Below are positions 8,248 to 18,413 of a stretch of DNA of 64,000 bases, piece by piece. The notes beneath the pieces were generated by a model, which ran no database searches, was not told where the DNA came from, and saw only the letters and a program-made list of their open reading frames with translations. Position numbers and translations under genes: made by a program. Source of the stretch: Ruegeria intermedia (GTDB lineage: Bacteria > Pseudomonadota > Alphaproteobacteria > Rhodobacterales > Rhodobacteraceae); NCBI RefSeq assembly GCF_900129345.1, contig NZ_FQVK01000010.1:62001-126000 (forward strand), in the 5' to 3' direction. Position 1 is the first letter of the stretch. Each line of letters opens with the position of its first letter.

Positions 8248-9129
8248 ATGCGAGCTGTTTTTGGACTTGTCCTGATCGTCGGGGTCGCCTTGGCAGGTGG
8301 CGCGGTGTACATGGCCCGAAATTACATTGCCGAGTATCAAAACGCACTGGCCCGGGAAAGACAGGCAGCCCAGGAGGCGCTTGCGAATGCCAAGGTCGAC
8401 GTGGTGCCGACCGTCGGCGTCATCGTCGCGAATCGCAAACTGAAATATGGTGAACCGCTGACCGCCGAGGATGTGCGCGTGGTCGAGTGGCCTGAAAATG
8501 CGATCCCCGAAGGCACGTTCACCGACATGACCGTTCTGTTCCCCGAAACGGGCGAGAACGAACGTTTCGTCCTGCGCGCGATGGAGAAGGACGAAGCCAT
8601 CATGACGGTGAAGATCACCGAACCGGGTGAACCAGCCGGCCTGACCTCGATGCTGGAAAAGGGCAAACGCGCCTTTGCCATCAGTGTGGACGTGGCCTCG
8701 GGCGTTTCGGGCTTCCTGCGTCCCGGGGACGTGGTCGATGTGTACTGGACCGGGTCGCTGCGGGGCGCGGTCGAGGGCGCGAACGGCGAAATCACGCGCC
8801 TGATCCAGCCGAATATCGAATTGATCGCGGTCGACCAGACGGCCGGGTCCGACGTGACCGGCACGACCATTGCGCGGACGGTGACGGTGGCCGCCACCCC
8901 CGAACAGATCGCAGCGCTGGCGCAGGCGCAGAACACCGGTCGGCTGTCCCTGGCCTTGGTGGGTGTTCAGGATGAAACCGTCGCAAGCGCAATCGAAATG
9001 GACCAGCGCAAGCTGTTGGGCATCAAGGAGAGCGCCCCCGCCCCGGTCAAAAAAGAAGAGAAGGTCTGCACCATTCGGACCCGCAGGGGCGATCAGATCG
9101 TCGAGACACCGATTCCCTGTACAAACTGA
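8248..9129 (+). CDS. cpaB: Flp pilus assembly protein CpaB (RcpC)
   Basis: This 293-residue inner-membrane-anchored periplasmic protein has a transmembrane segment at about 4-22 and a short coiled stretch. A SAF domain starts near residue 48 (VPTVGVIVANRKLKYGEPL), followed by the RcpC/CpaB domain with SVDVASGVSGFLRPGDVVDVYW near residue 150. In tad systems CpaB/RcpC supports the secretin in the periplasm. Two cysteines near the C-terminus could form a disulfide. The start follows GAGGTGA, 7-13 bp upstream. A terminator-like hairpin follows, which partly separates it from cpaC. Confidence 0.93.
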   Translation: MRAVFGLVLIVGVALAGGAVYMARNYIAEYQNALARERQAAQEALANAKVDVVPTVGVIVANRKLKYGEPLTAEDVRVVEWPENAIPEGTFTDMTVLFPETGENERFVLRAMEKDEAIMTVKITEPGEPAGLTSMLEKGKRAFAISVDVASGVSGFLRPGDVVDVYWTGSLRGAVEGANGEITRLIQPNIELIAVDQTAGSDVTGTTIARTVTVAATPEQIAALAQAQNTGRLSLALVGVQDETVASAIEMDQRKLLGIKESAPAPVKKEEKVCTIRTRRGDQIVETPIPCTN

Positions 9130-9164
9130 CGCTTGCTCAACAACTTGCCAGCAGAATTCGGAAC

Positions 9165-9198
9165 GAAGCCGCGCTTTTTGCGCGGCTTCTCTCGTTTT
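9165..9198 (+). terminator. Terminator-like hairpin after cpaB
   Basis: GAAGCCGCGC (9165-9174) pairs perfectly with 9180-9189 around a TTTTT loop. TCTCGTTTT follows. It lies 35 bp after the cpaB stop and suggests that cpaC has its own promoter. Confidence 0.75.
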
Positions 9199-9244
9199 GG
9201 TTGTTGCCCATTGTCCACATAAGGAAAATTCCGGAAACCCTTGA

Positions 9245-9256
9245 TTATTGCAATAA
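9245..9256. promoter_or_regulatory. 12-bp perfect palindrome upstream of cpaC
   Basis: TTATTGCAATAA is a perfect palindrome 80 bp before the cpaC ATG, just after the cpaB terminator. It is a candidate operator; no known consensus was matched with confidence. Confidence 0.4.
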
Positions 9257-9335
9257 AACCCGAATTCGCGCACAGTTCGCCATCATAGGGCAACAGACCC
9301 ACAAAAACTGAGTGGTGATCGGAGAGGCAGGTCAC

Positions 9336-10745
9336 ATGACATTTCGTTCCTGGATTGGCGCAACCCTTTTGGGGGTGGCGCTTGTTACGAGCCCGGCCGG
9401 CTTCGATGCCGCTTGGGCCGAAAATCTTCGCGTGGTCAAGAAAGGTACGGCGGAAACGCTGGATGTGCCGATCAACCGCGCCATCGTGGTTGAAAGCGAA
9501 ACACCCTTCGCCGAGCTCAGCATCGCGAATGCGGGCATCGCGGATATTTCGTCGCTTTCGGACCGCACCATTTAAGTGCTGGGCAAGGCGCCCGGCATGA
9601 CGACGCTGACCCTGTTCGATGGCGCCGGCAATCTGATCACCAATGTGCGCGTTCGGGTCGCCCCGGACGTGACCGAATTCAAAGAGCGTCTGAAGCAGAT
9701 TCTGCCAAACGAACCGATCGAGGTGCGCACGGCCAATGACGGGATCGTGCTGTCCGGCACGGTGTCCAGCTCGGCCAAGCTGGCGCGGGCTCTGGAACTG
9801 GCTGAACGCTATGCTCCCGAACGCGTGTCGAACCTGATGAATGTGGGCGGTGTGCAGCAGGTCATGCTGAAGGTCCGCTTTGCAGAGATGAACCGCACGG
9901 TCGCCAAGAACCTGTCGGCCTCACTGGGCTTTGGCGGCGGTGACGTGACCGGCGGCATCAACACTCTGAACAACCAGGGCGCCCTGACCAACGCCCTGGC
10001 CAACAATATTCCGGTGACCCAGTCCAACACGGGCGCCATCCTGTTCGGCTTCGGCGCCGGGTCGACCCAGGTTCGCCTGCTGCTCGAAGCGCTGGAGGCC
10101 AAGGGCCTGGCCCGCAGCCTGGCCGAGCCGAACCTGTCGGCCCTGTCCGGCCAGGAGGCGACATTCCTCGCCGGTGGCGAGGTTCCGATTCCGGTACCGC
10201 AGGATGACGGCGTGGTTGCCATCGAATACAAGGCCTTCGGCGTCGAGATCGACTTCGTGCCACGGGTCGTCGACGGCGACCTGATCAACCTCGAGATGGC
10301 CGCCTCGGTGTCCAGCATCGACACCAGCTCGAACTTCACCATCAACGGCGACAGCGTTCCCAGCTTCATCACGCGCCAGACCAGCACGACGGTCGAACTG
10401 CGCGACGGGGAAAGCTTTGCGATCGCGGGCCTGATCCAGGACGATTTTACCGACCTGAGCAATCAGATCCCCTGGCTGGGCGACGTTCCGGTGCTGGGCG
10501 CGCTGTTCCGCAGCGCCGAATACCAGCGCGAGCAGAGCGAACTGGTGATCATCATCACCGCGCATCTCGTGTCGCCGACGCGGGGTGAGGCTCTGGCCCT
10601 GCCCACGGACCGGGTCAAACCGCCAAGCGAATTCGACCTTTTCGTCAATGGTCGTGTGGCCCGCACCGAACGCACGGGCAACGGCGCGGCGTCGGAAGTC
10701 GCCAAACAGGATTTCGGCAGCTCTTACGGCTATGTCCTGGACTGA
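9336..10745 (+). pseudogene. cpaC: Secretin CpaC/RcpA, interrupted by an in-frame stop
   Basis: The frame encodes an outer-membrane secretin of the tad system of about 469 residues: signal peptide (about 1-27, ending AAWA), pilus secretin N-terminal domain, a BON-like stretch near 105-165, and the secretin domain from about 170 (EPNLSALSGQEATFLAGG, FGVEIDFVPRV). Codon 80 is TAA (9573-9575) where a tyrosine is expected between DRTI and VLGKAPG. Homology runs on in the same frame, so a single base change is enough. GTG directly follows the stop and could restart translation, but that product would lack the signal peptide and N-domain. GGAGAGG precedes the ATG. Real mutation, readthrough or sequence error cannot be told apart here. 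Confidence 0.88.
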
Positions 10746-10761
10746 TAGGGAGGACAGACCA

Positions 10762-11391
10762 ATGCAGAAGTGGATGATCACACTGGGTCTTGCAGTCGCG
10801 GTTGCCAACTGCACCCGCGAAGCCGGCTACGAGATCGACCAAGGCGCCTTCGGCAACGCGACCCTGAACAACGTTCAGGTCATGAACGGCGAGTTGTCTT
10901 ATGGCCAAATCCTGGCTCAGCGATTCGCGGCCGAGGTCCCGACCCAGATCAACTTTGCCTTCGACAGCGCCCAGCTGGACGACTCGGCACGCCGGATCCT
11001 CTTGCAGCAGGCCAACTGGATCAAACAGTTCCCCGAGGCCCGGTTCCGCGTCTATGGCCACACGGATGCGGTTGGGTCCCAAGGCTACAACTACAACCTG
11101 GGTCTGCGCCGGGCCAATGCGGCGGTGAATTTCCTGGTTCAGCAGGGGATCTCGCGTTCGCGTCTCGAAGCAGTGGCGTCGTTCGGCAAGACCAAGCCGT
11201 TGGTGGCGACACCGAATCGCGATCGTCGCAACCGACGCACCGTGACTGAGGTATCCGGCCTTGTGGACCGCCACCCCAACATCTTGGACGGGAAATACGC
11301 CGATGTCATCTACCGCGAGTATGTCGAAAGCGCGACCTACCCGAGCAAGTTGAGCCGCGAGACGGCGCTGGGCGAGACCAGCGAACAATAA
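10762..11391 (+). CDS. OmpA-family protein of the tad locus
   Basis: This 209-residue envelope protein has a hydrophobic N-terminus and a cysteine at position 17 (VANC). That is a weak lipobox because Asn precedes the Cys. A C-terminal OmpA domain covers about residues 65-165, with INFAFDSAQLDDSAR and YGHTDAVGSQGYN, the peptidoglycan-binding signature. It starts 16 bp after cpaC, preceded by GGGAGG. In similar loci an OmpA-like protein sits between cpaC and cpaE, and it may tether the secretin to the wall (inference). The last 40 residues lie beyond the OmpA domain and are unrecognised. Confidence 0.87.
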   Translation: MQKWMITLGLAVAVANCTREAGYEIDQGAFGNATLNNVQVMNGELSYGQILAQRFAAEVPTQINFAFDSAQLDDSARRILLQQANWIKQFPEARFRVYGHTDAVGSQGYNYNLGLRRANAAVNFLVQQGISRSRLEAVASFGKTKPLVATPNRDRRNRRTVTEVSGLVDRHPNILDGKYADVIYREYVESATYPSKLSRETALGETSEQ

Positions 11392-11393
11392 TT

Positions 11394-11440
11394 GGAAATC
11401 GGGCGGCATCGTCGCCCGTTTCCCTACAATTGGTTTTTTT
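11394..11440 (+). terminator. Probable terminator after the ompA-like gene
   Basis: A stem of 11 bp with one bulged T (11394-11405 with 11413-11423) lies 3 bp after the stop. Seven T follow at 11434-11440, 10 bp further on. The gap between stem and T-run weakens the call. Confidence 0.5.
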
Positions 11441-11470
11441 GCGCCCCATTCTTGCCCCAGTTCCAAGCGA

Positions 11471-11511
11471 CATTGTGAACAATTGGGTGACCTGCGGCCA
11501 AAATTGGCCGC
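11471..11511. promoter_or_regulatory. Inverted repeats upstream of cpaE
   Basis: Two inverted repeats lie 80-120 bp before the cpaE ATG: ATTGT-GA-ACAAT at about 11472-11483 and GCGGCCAA-AA-TTGGCCGC at 11494-11511. They follow the terminator of the ompA-like gene, so cpaE and the genes after it may be separately controlled. Binding protein unknown. Confidence 0.4.
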
Positions 11512-11589
11512 AACAGGGCGACAGCAAACCGACACACGATTCTCGACCGTATCGACGTTTGCTGCGCTCTTACGACGAGGATTGTGTTA

Positions 11590-12825
11590 ATGACGAGCGC
11601 CACGCCGCAAAACGATGACACCGCCATTCTGGCTTGTACGATCAGCCGGGACGTTCAGAACTTCGACCTGTTGATCGAGGACATGGAAACCGCCTTGGGT
11701 GAACGCTGGGGCGATCTTGGTTTTGCCGAAGCGCTGGCCTTTTTCAACCAACCCGAGGCCGAAACCCTTCAATTCGTCGCCCTGGCCATCGATGGAGAGG
11801 ATGAAGACGATCTGACGTTGATGGGCGAGATCATCACCAAGGCCAAGGAAAAGAACATCAAGGTCGTTCTGATCGCCGAAGACGTCACGCCGGCGGCATT
11901 GCACCAACTGCTGCGCAAGGGGGCCGACGAGTTCGTCCCCTACCCTCTGCCGGAAAACGAGCTGCAGGAAGCCATCGAGCGGATGAACCAGCCCGATCCC
12001 GAACCGGTGCCGCAACCGACAGCGGTACCATTGGCGGCCGGGACATCCAAGGAAGGCGCGCTTTTGGTGGTTCACGGATTGGCCGGCGGTGTCGGCGCCA
12101 CGACCATGGCGGTGAACCTCGCCTGGGAACTGGCAACCGTTTCGGGCAAGGATGCCCCTCGGGTCTGCCTGATCGATCTGGATCTTCAGTACGGGACCGT
12201 ATCGACCTATCTGGATCTTCCCCGCCGCGAAGCCGTGTTCGAGATGCTGTCGGACACAGCCGCCATGGATGATGACGTGTTCGCACAGGCGCTGCAGAAA
12301 TTCGATGACAAGCTCGACGTGCTGACGGCCCCGTCGGACATGGTGCCGCTTGACCTGCTCACGCCCGAAGACATTCAGCGCGTGATCGACATGGCCCGCA
12401 AACACTATGACTACGTTCTGATCGACATGCCCAAGACACTGGTGCATTGGTCCGAAACGGTATTGCAGGCCGCGCATGTGTATTTCGCCCTGATCGAACT
12501 CGACATGCGCTCGGCCCAGAACGCGCTGCGTCTCAAGCGGGCGCTGCAGGCCGAGGAACTGCCCTTCAACAAGTTGCGGTTCGCATTGAACCGCGCTCCG
12601 AAATTCACCGATCTCAACGGCAAGAGCCGGGTCAAGCGCATGGGCGAGAGCCTGGGCATTTCGATCGACCTGCGACTGCCGGATGGTGGCAAGCCGGTTC
12701 TTCAGGCCGGCGATCACGGATTGCCGCTGGCCAATTCCGCCGCCAAGAATCCGCTGCGTCGGGAAATCGCCAAACTTGCTCAGTCATTGCACAACCTCGG
12801 CAGCAACAGCGCCGAGGCCGCATAA
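11590..12825 (+). CDS. cpaE: Pilus assembly ATPase CpaE (TadZ)
   Basis: This 411-residue protein has an N-terminal receiver-like domain (about 10-130) and a MinD/ParA-type ATPase domain from about 150. A deviant Walker A lies near 163-175 (GGVGATTMAVNLA) and LIDLDLQYGT follows. The lysine expected in the Walker A is Ala-Thr here, as seen in several TadZ proteins. In tad systems this protein places the apparatus at the pole. The ATG at 11590 is preceded by GAGG at 9 bp; a GTG six bases earlier is less likely. It starts the run cpaE-cpaF-tadB-tadC. Confidence 0.93.
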   Translation: MTSATPQNDDTAILACTISRDVQNFDLLIEDMETALGERWGDLGFAEALAFFNQPEAETLQFVALAIDGEDEDDLTLMGEIITKAKEKNIKVVLIAEDVTPAALHQLLRKGADEFVPYPLPENELQEAIERMNQPDPEPVPQPTAVPLAAGTSKEGALLVVHGLAGGVGATTMAVNLAWELATVSGKDAPRVCLIDLDLQYGTVSTYLDLPRREAVFEMLSDTAAMDDDVFAQALQKFDDKLDVLTAPSDMVPLDLLTPEDIQRVIDMARKHYDYVLIDMPKTLVHWSETVLQAAHVYFALIELDMRSAQNALRLKRALQAEELPFNKLRFALNRAPKFTDLNGKSRVKRMGESLGISIDLRLPDGGKPVLQAGDHGLPLANSAAKNPLRREIAKLAQSLHNLGSNSAEAA

Positions 12826-12852
12826 TCACAGCCCCCAAGGGGAGGAGCCGCC

Positions 12853-14301
<1,449 letters not shown>

Positions 14302-14312
14302 GAGAGCCGGAC

Positions 14313-15281
14313 ATGCAACTGCCTACCGAGGCGCTTATCTATGTCGCGATCTTCGTCGGGGTTCTGGCGCTGGTCGAGGGCATCTATCTGGTGGCTTTCG
14401 GCAAGTCCATCAGCCTGAACAGCAAGGTCAACCGCCGTCTGGACATGCTGGACAAGGGTGTCGGCCGCGAACAGGTTCTGGAACAGCTGCGCAAGGAAAT
14501 GCAGCAGCACATGAAATCCCAGAGCATCCCGCTCTATTCGCTGCTGGCCGACAAGGCGCAGAAGGCGGCAATCGCCTTCAGCCCGCGCCAGTTGATCATG
14601 ATGATGGCCCTGCTGTCGATCGTCGCCTTCATGGGGCTGAGCATCGGCACCCGCACCGAGACACTTTTGCGGGTCGCGCTGTCGGTGGCGATCGGGGTCG
14701 GCGCGGTCTATGCATGGGTGAACAACAAGGCCAAAAAGCGGATGGCCATGCTGGAGGAGCAACTGCCGGATGCGGTCGAACTTATGGTGCGATCCTTGCG
14801 GGTGGGCAACCCCTTCGTATCGTCCGTCCAGATCGTCGCCAACGAGGTCGAAGACCCGTTGGGCACCGAATTCGGCGTGATCGCCGACGAATGCGCCTAT
14901 GGCCGCGACGTGGGCGAAGCGCTCAAGGACATGGCCGAGCGTCTGGGCATGCAGGACCTTCGCTTCTTGGCCGTTGCGGTGGGCATTCAACAGCAGTCCG
15001 GCGGCAACCTGGCCGAAATCCTTGCCGGTCTTGCCAAGGTGATCCGGGCCCGCTTCCGTCTGTTCCGGCGCGTCAAGGCCATCACAGCCGAGGCGCAATG
15101 GTCAGGCAAGTTCCTTTCAGGGTTCCCTCTCGGCTGCCTGCTGTTCATCCTGGTGAAGGACCCCAATTATTATGACTCGGTCCTTGATCACCCGTGGTTC
15201 ATCCCGGCCTGTTTCGTTGTCGGCATCATGCTGACCCTTAACCTGATCGTGATGCGCATCCTCACCAACATCAAGGTCTGA
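14313..15281 (+). CDS. tadB: Tad platform protein TadB
   Basis: This 322-residue inner-membrane platform protein has one N-terminal transmembrane helix (about 7-28), a pair near 90-130, and two at the C-terminus. A T2SSF domain between them (LPDAVELMVRSLRVGNPF near 150; ADECAYGRDVGEAL) is typical of GspF relatives. With TadC it forms the base on which CpaF acts. AGGAG precedes the ATG, and the gene lies 11 bp after cpaF and 10 bp before tadC. Confidence 0.95.
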   Translation: MQLPTEALIYVAIFVGVLALVEGIYLVAFGKSISLNSKVNRRLDMLDKGVGREQVLEQLRKEMQQHMKSQSIPLYSLLADKAQKAAIAFSPRQLIMMMALLSIVAFMGLSIGTRTETLLRVALSVAIGVGAVYAWVNNKAKKRMAMLEEQLPDAVELMVRSLRVGNPFVSSVQIVANEVEDPLGTEFGVIADECAYGRDVGEALKDMAERLGMQDLRFLAVAVGIQQQSGGNLAEILAGLAKVIRARFRLFRRVKAITAEAQWSGKFLSGFPLGCLLFILVKDPNYYDSVLDHPWFIPACFVVGIMLTLNLIVMRILTNIKV

Positions 15282-15291
15282 TGGGGCAAGC

Positions 15292-16275
15292 ATGGAAATC
15301 CTGAACCAGATCAATGAATTTCTGACCCAGCAGCTGGGAGAGTTCGGGCCGCTGATCGTCGTGGGTGTGCTGGGCCTGTTCATGATCCTGATCACCATCC
15401 CCATTCTGCTGAACCAGCCCGAGGACCCCCTGAAGAAGCTGCAGCGCGCCAACGCCGCGCCCAATCGCGAAAAGAAGGGCAAAAAGGATAAGCTGCGCAA
15501 TTCCAGCCGCAACGAACAGCTGGAGAAATTCGCCACCTTTCTCGAGCCGCAGAACCAGGAAGAATATTCCGCCATGGAGCTCAAGCTGCGCCAGGCCGGT
15601 TACCGGTCGAAGGACGCGGTTCGTTTCTTCCACTTTGCGCAGTTCGCTTTGGGAATTTTCGGTATCATCATCGGGGTGTTGCTGGTCACCGTGTTCAGCA
15701 ACGGGCAGGAATTCACCGGCCAGCAGATGATGATCCGCGTTCTGGTGCCCGGTGCCATCGGATACTATCTTCCCAAATACTGGATCACGCGCCGCATCGA
15801 AGAACGGAAGGAGGCCATCACCGCCGGCTTCCCCGATACGCTCGACCTGATGCTGGTCTGCGTGGAAGCGGGTCAGTCGCTGGACCAGGCCATCGTTCGC
15901 GTGGCGTCCGAGATGAAGGCTTCGTATCCGGACATTGCGCAGGAATTCGAAACCGTCGCGTACGAGATGAAGGCCGGCAAGGACAAGGACACGGTTCTGC
16001 GCGACTTCGGCACCCGCTGCGGCGTGCAGGACGTCAGTTCGTTCGTGACCGTGATGATCCAATCGGCGACTTTCGGCACCTCGATCGCCGATGCATTGCG
16101 GGTCTATGCGGGCGAGATGCGTGACAAGCGGGTTATGCGCGCGGAAGAGGCCGCAAACAAGTTGCCAACCAAAATGACGCTTGCCACAATGATGCTGACG
16201 GTCCCGCCACTGCTGATCATTCTGATCGGGCCGTCGGCCAAAGGGATCATGGACTTTACGAACATGAGCAAATAG
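15292..16275 (+). CDS. tadC: Tad platform protein TadC
   Basis: This 327-residue second T2SSF-domain protein has helices near 18-38, 115-145 and at the C-terminus. The GFPDTLDLMLVCVEAGQSLDQA segment near residue 180 is characteristic of TadC. It is thought to form a heteromeric platform with TadB in the inner membrane. It is preceded by GGGGCAAGC and ends 4 bp before the next gene, so the following TPR lipoprotein is probably translationally linked. Confidence 0.95.
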   Translation: MEILNQINEFLTQQLGEFGPLIVVGVLGLFMILITIPILLNQPEDPLKKLQRANAAPNREKKGKKDKLRNSSRNEQLEKFATFLEPQNQEEYSAMELKLRQAGYRSKDAVRFFHFAQFALGIFGIIIGVLLVTVFSNGQEFTGQQMMIRVLVPGAIGYYLPKYWITRRIEERKEAITAGFPDTLDLMLVCVEAGQSLDQAIVRVASEMKASYPDIAQEFETVAYEMKAGKDKDTVLRDFGTRCGVQDVSSFVTVMIQSATFGTSIADALRVYAGEMRDKRVMRAEEAANKLPTKMTLATMMLTVPPLLIILIGPSAKGIMDFTNMSK

Positions 16276-16279
16276 CCGG

Positions 16280-16861
16280 ATGCAGACAACGCTGCTTCGC
16301 GTCACGAGAACGGGGATTTTCATCCTGACAACCACCGCGGCCGCATCCGCGGTGGTTTCGTGTACCGAGACCGGCCTGACCCAAGGCCCCTACCCCCCGG
16401 GGATCGACCCCAAGGGCGGCCCGGTCGACGAAGTCGCCGTGGGCAACCGCCTGATGGCTGCCGGAGAATACGAACTGGCGCTGGAGTCTTTCACCCGCGC
16501 GGCGCTGGCCGAAGGGATGACCGCCGAAATCCTGACCTCGATCGGAACCGCCAATCTTGGGCTCAGGCGTCTTGGCCAGGCGGAACCGCTATTGCGCGAA
16601 GCCGTGGAAAAAGACCCGGAATGGCCGATCGCCTGGAACAATCTGGGCGTGTTGCTGATGGAAACCGGTGAATATGCCGAAGCCTCGCATGTGTTCCGAC
16701 GGGCCTATGCGCTGGACAATGGCGAAAGTGACGCAATCCGGGACAATCTGCGCTTGGCACTCGCAAAAATGGAAAATCCTGTTAATATTACCACGCAAGA
16801 ACAAGAATTCCGGCTTGAGCAACAAGGGGATGGGGCATTCCTGTTGCGCAGGAACCGGTAA
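16280..16861 (+). CDS. tadD: TPR lipoprotein of the tad locus (TadD-like)
   Basis: This 193-residue protein has a signal peptide with a lipobox VVSC at about residue 28. At least three TPR-like repeats lie at about 55-155 (GEYELALESFTRAA; WPIAWNNLGVLLMETGEYAEA). TadD proteins are outer-membrane or periplasmic lipoproteins needed for Flp pilus assembly, perhaps as secretin pilotins. It starts 4 bp after tadC. A second, longer TPR lipoprotein follows 29 bp downstream, so the TadD role may be shared or divided. Confidence 0.86.
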   Translation: MQTTLLRVTRTGIFILTTTAAASAVVSCTETGLTQGPYPPGIDPKGGPVDEVAVGNRLMAAGEYELALESFTRAALAEGMTAEILTSIGTANLGLRRLGQAEPLLREAVEKDPEWPIAWNNLGVLLMETGEYAEASHVFRRAYALDNGESDAIRDNLRLALAKMENPVNITTQEQEFRLEQQGDGAFLLRRNR

Positions 16862-16890
16862 CAGAGGCACGAGCAGCAAGGGACGCAAAA

Positions 16891-17742
16891 ATGCGCCACA
16901 GCTTTCTGATTCCCACAGTCGCGGCATGCGGGCTGATCTTGACGGCCTGCGCCAAGGAAACCGAGCAGGAAAAGGTCGAACGCACGTTCCAGGAAGTGAA
17001 CGTCATCGACGAGACCAACCTGAACGACGTGATGTTGAATGCGTCGAACCCGAACGAGGCCGTCACCTATTTCCAGGGTGCCGCCAGCAAGAACCCCGAT
17101 CGGATCGACCTGCAGCGTGGGCTGGCCATTTCGCTGGTTCGCGCCAAACGCAGCACCGAGGCCGCGGTGGCGTGGAAACGTGTGACCACGATGCCCGGCG
17201 CCACCAGCGCCGACCGGGTGGAATATGCGGATGCGCTGGTCCGCAGCGGAAACTGGAAAGAGGCCAAGGCGGTCCTTGATTCCGTGCCGCCGACGCACGA
17301 GACCTTCAAGCGATACCGTCTCGAAGCGTTGGTCGCCGATGCCAACAAGGATTGGAAACGCGCCGATCATTTCTATGAGACCGCCGTGGGCCTGACGACC
17401 CGACCGGCCGGTGTCATGAACAATTGGGGGTATTCCAAGCTGAGCCGCGGCCAGTATGCCGAAGCCGAGCGGCTGTTCACCGAGGCCATCCGCCAGGACA
17501 AAAACCTGTTCACAGCCAAGAACAATCTGGTCCTGGCGCGGGCCGCACAGGGCAACTATTCCATGCCCGTGATTCCCATGACCCAGGCCGAACGGGCCGA
17601 GTTGCTGAACACGATGGCGATCTCGGCCGTCAAGCGCGGCGACGTGAACCTGGCCAAGAACCTGTTCCGCGAGGCCATCGCGACGCACCCGCAGCATTTC
17701 GACGCGGCGGTGCGATCGTTGCGCGCATTCGAGGACGCCTGA
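16891..17742 (+). CDS. Second TPR lipoprotein of the tad locus
   Basis: This 283-residue protein has a clear lipoprotein signal (LTAC, Cys20) followed by an acidic/basic linker. TPR repeats run from about residue 50 to 270 (AVTYFQGAASKNPDRIDLQRG; MNNWGYSKLSRGQYAEAERL; LAKNLFREAIATHPQHF). It has more and longer repeats than the preceding gene and is not simply a duplicate. The likely role is as a periplasmic scaffold for the pilus machine. It lies between the first TPR gene and cpaA, with only 3 bp to the latter. Confidence 0.85.
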   Translation: MRHSFLIPTVAACGLILTACAKETEQEKVERTFQEVNVIDETNLNDVMLNASNPNEAVTYFQGAASKNPDRIDLQRGLAISLVRAKRSTEAAVAWKRVTTMPGATSADRVEYADALVRSGNWKEAKAVLDSVPPTHETFKRYRLEALVADANKDWKRADHFYETAVGLTTRPAGVMNNWGYSKLSRGQYAEAERLFTEAIRQDKNLFTAKNNLVLARAAQGNYSMPVIPMTQAERAELLNTMAISAVKRGDVNLAKNLFREAIATHPQHFDAAVRSLRAFEDA

Positions 17743-17745
17743 TAG

Positions 17746-18291
17746 ATGACCATCCCGTCTGCCGCGGCGCTGTGGTTCCTGCCCTTTGTGCTGCCCATCT
17801 GCCTGTATGTCGCCTTCACCGACATGCGTGAAATGCGCATCAAGAACCACGCGGTCGTTGCCTTGGCGGCCGTGTTCGTGGTGGTCGGCCTGGTCGCGGT
17901 TCCGCCCTGGTCGGGCGACTGGCTGCCCGGAACGCTCGGCCCGCTGTCCTTTTCGCTGCCGGTCTACGCCTGGCAGTTGCATCACCTGATCGTGGTCCTG
18001 ATACTTGGCATCCTGCTGAACGCCGCGGGTGTCATGGGGGCCGGGGACGCCAAATTCTGCGCCGCCGCCGCCCCCTATGTTTGGTTGGGCGACCTTCTGT
18101 CGGTTGCCGCCATCCTGATGGCCACGGTCCTGGCGGCGTTCACGACCCACCGACTGGCGAAACACACCGGCCTGCGCCGGTTCGCGCCGGAATGGAAAAG
18201 CTGGGAGCAGGGCAAGAAGTTCCCCATGGGTCTGGCGCTTGCCGGGGCTCTGGCCATCTACCTGATTCTCGGCGCCGTTTACGGTTCGTAA
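17746..18291 (+). CDS. cpaA: Prepilin peptidase CpaA (TadV)
   Basis: This 181-residue A24-family aspartic peptidase lacks the methylase domain of PilD. The two catalytic aspartates are visible in FTDMREMRIKN (about residue 26) and in GAGDAK (about residue 97, the GxGD motif). About five hydrophobic helices are expected. It would cleave the two Flp prepilins at 7305 and 7774 after their leader glycine. It sits at the end of the cpaE-to-cpaA run, 3 bp after the TPR gene. Confidence 0.93.
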   Translation: MTIPSAAALWFLPFVLPICLYVAFTDMREMRIKNHAVVALAAVFVVVGLVAVPPWSGDWLPGTLGPLSFSLPVYAWQLHHLIVVLILGILLNAAGVMGAGDAKFCAAAAPYVWLGDLLSVAAILMATVLAAFTTHRLAKHTGLRRFAPEWKSWEQGKKFPMGLALAGALAIYLILGAVYGS

Positions 18292-18413
18292 ACCATCTTT
18301 CCTGCGCCGCGCCCTCGCCATGGTACTGCCACAAAGCTGCGCCAGATTTTCCACATCCGCCCCTTACCCGAGGGGGCGACCGTGTGACATTTTTTGATGG
18401 ACGAGCAGCGCTC

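Noticed and set aside
9576-10745. A separate gene starting at GTG 9576 (389 residues)
   Set aside because: It is the continuation of cpaC after the in-frame stop, without signal peptide or ribosome binding site, so it is treated as part of the interrupted cpaC.
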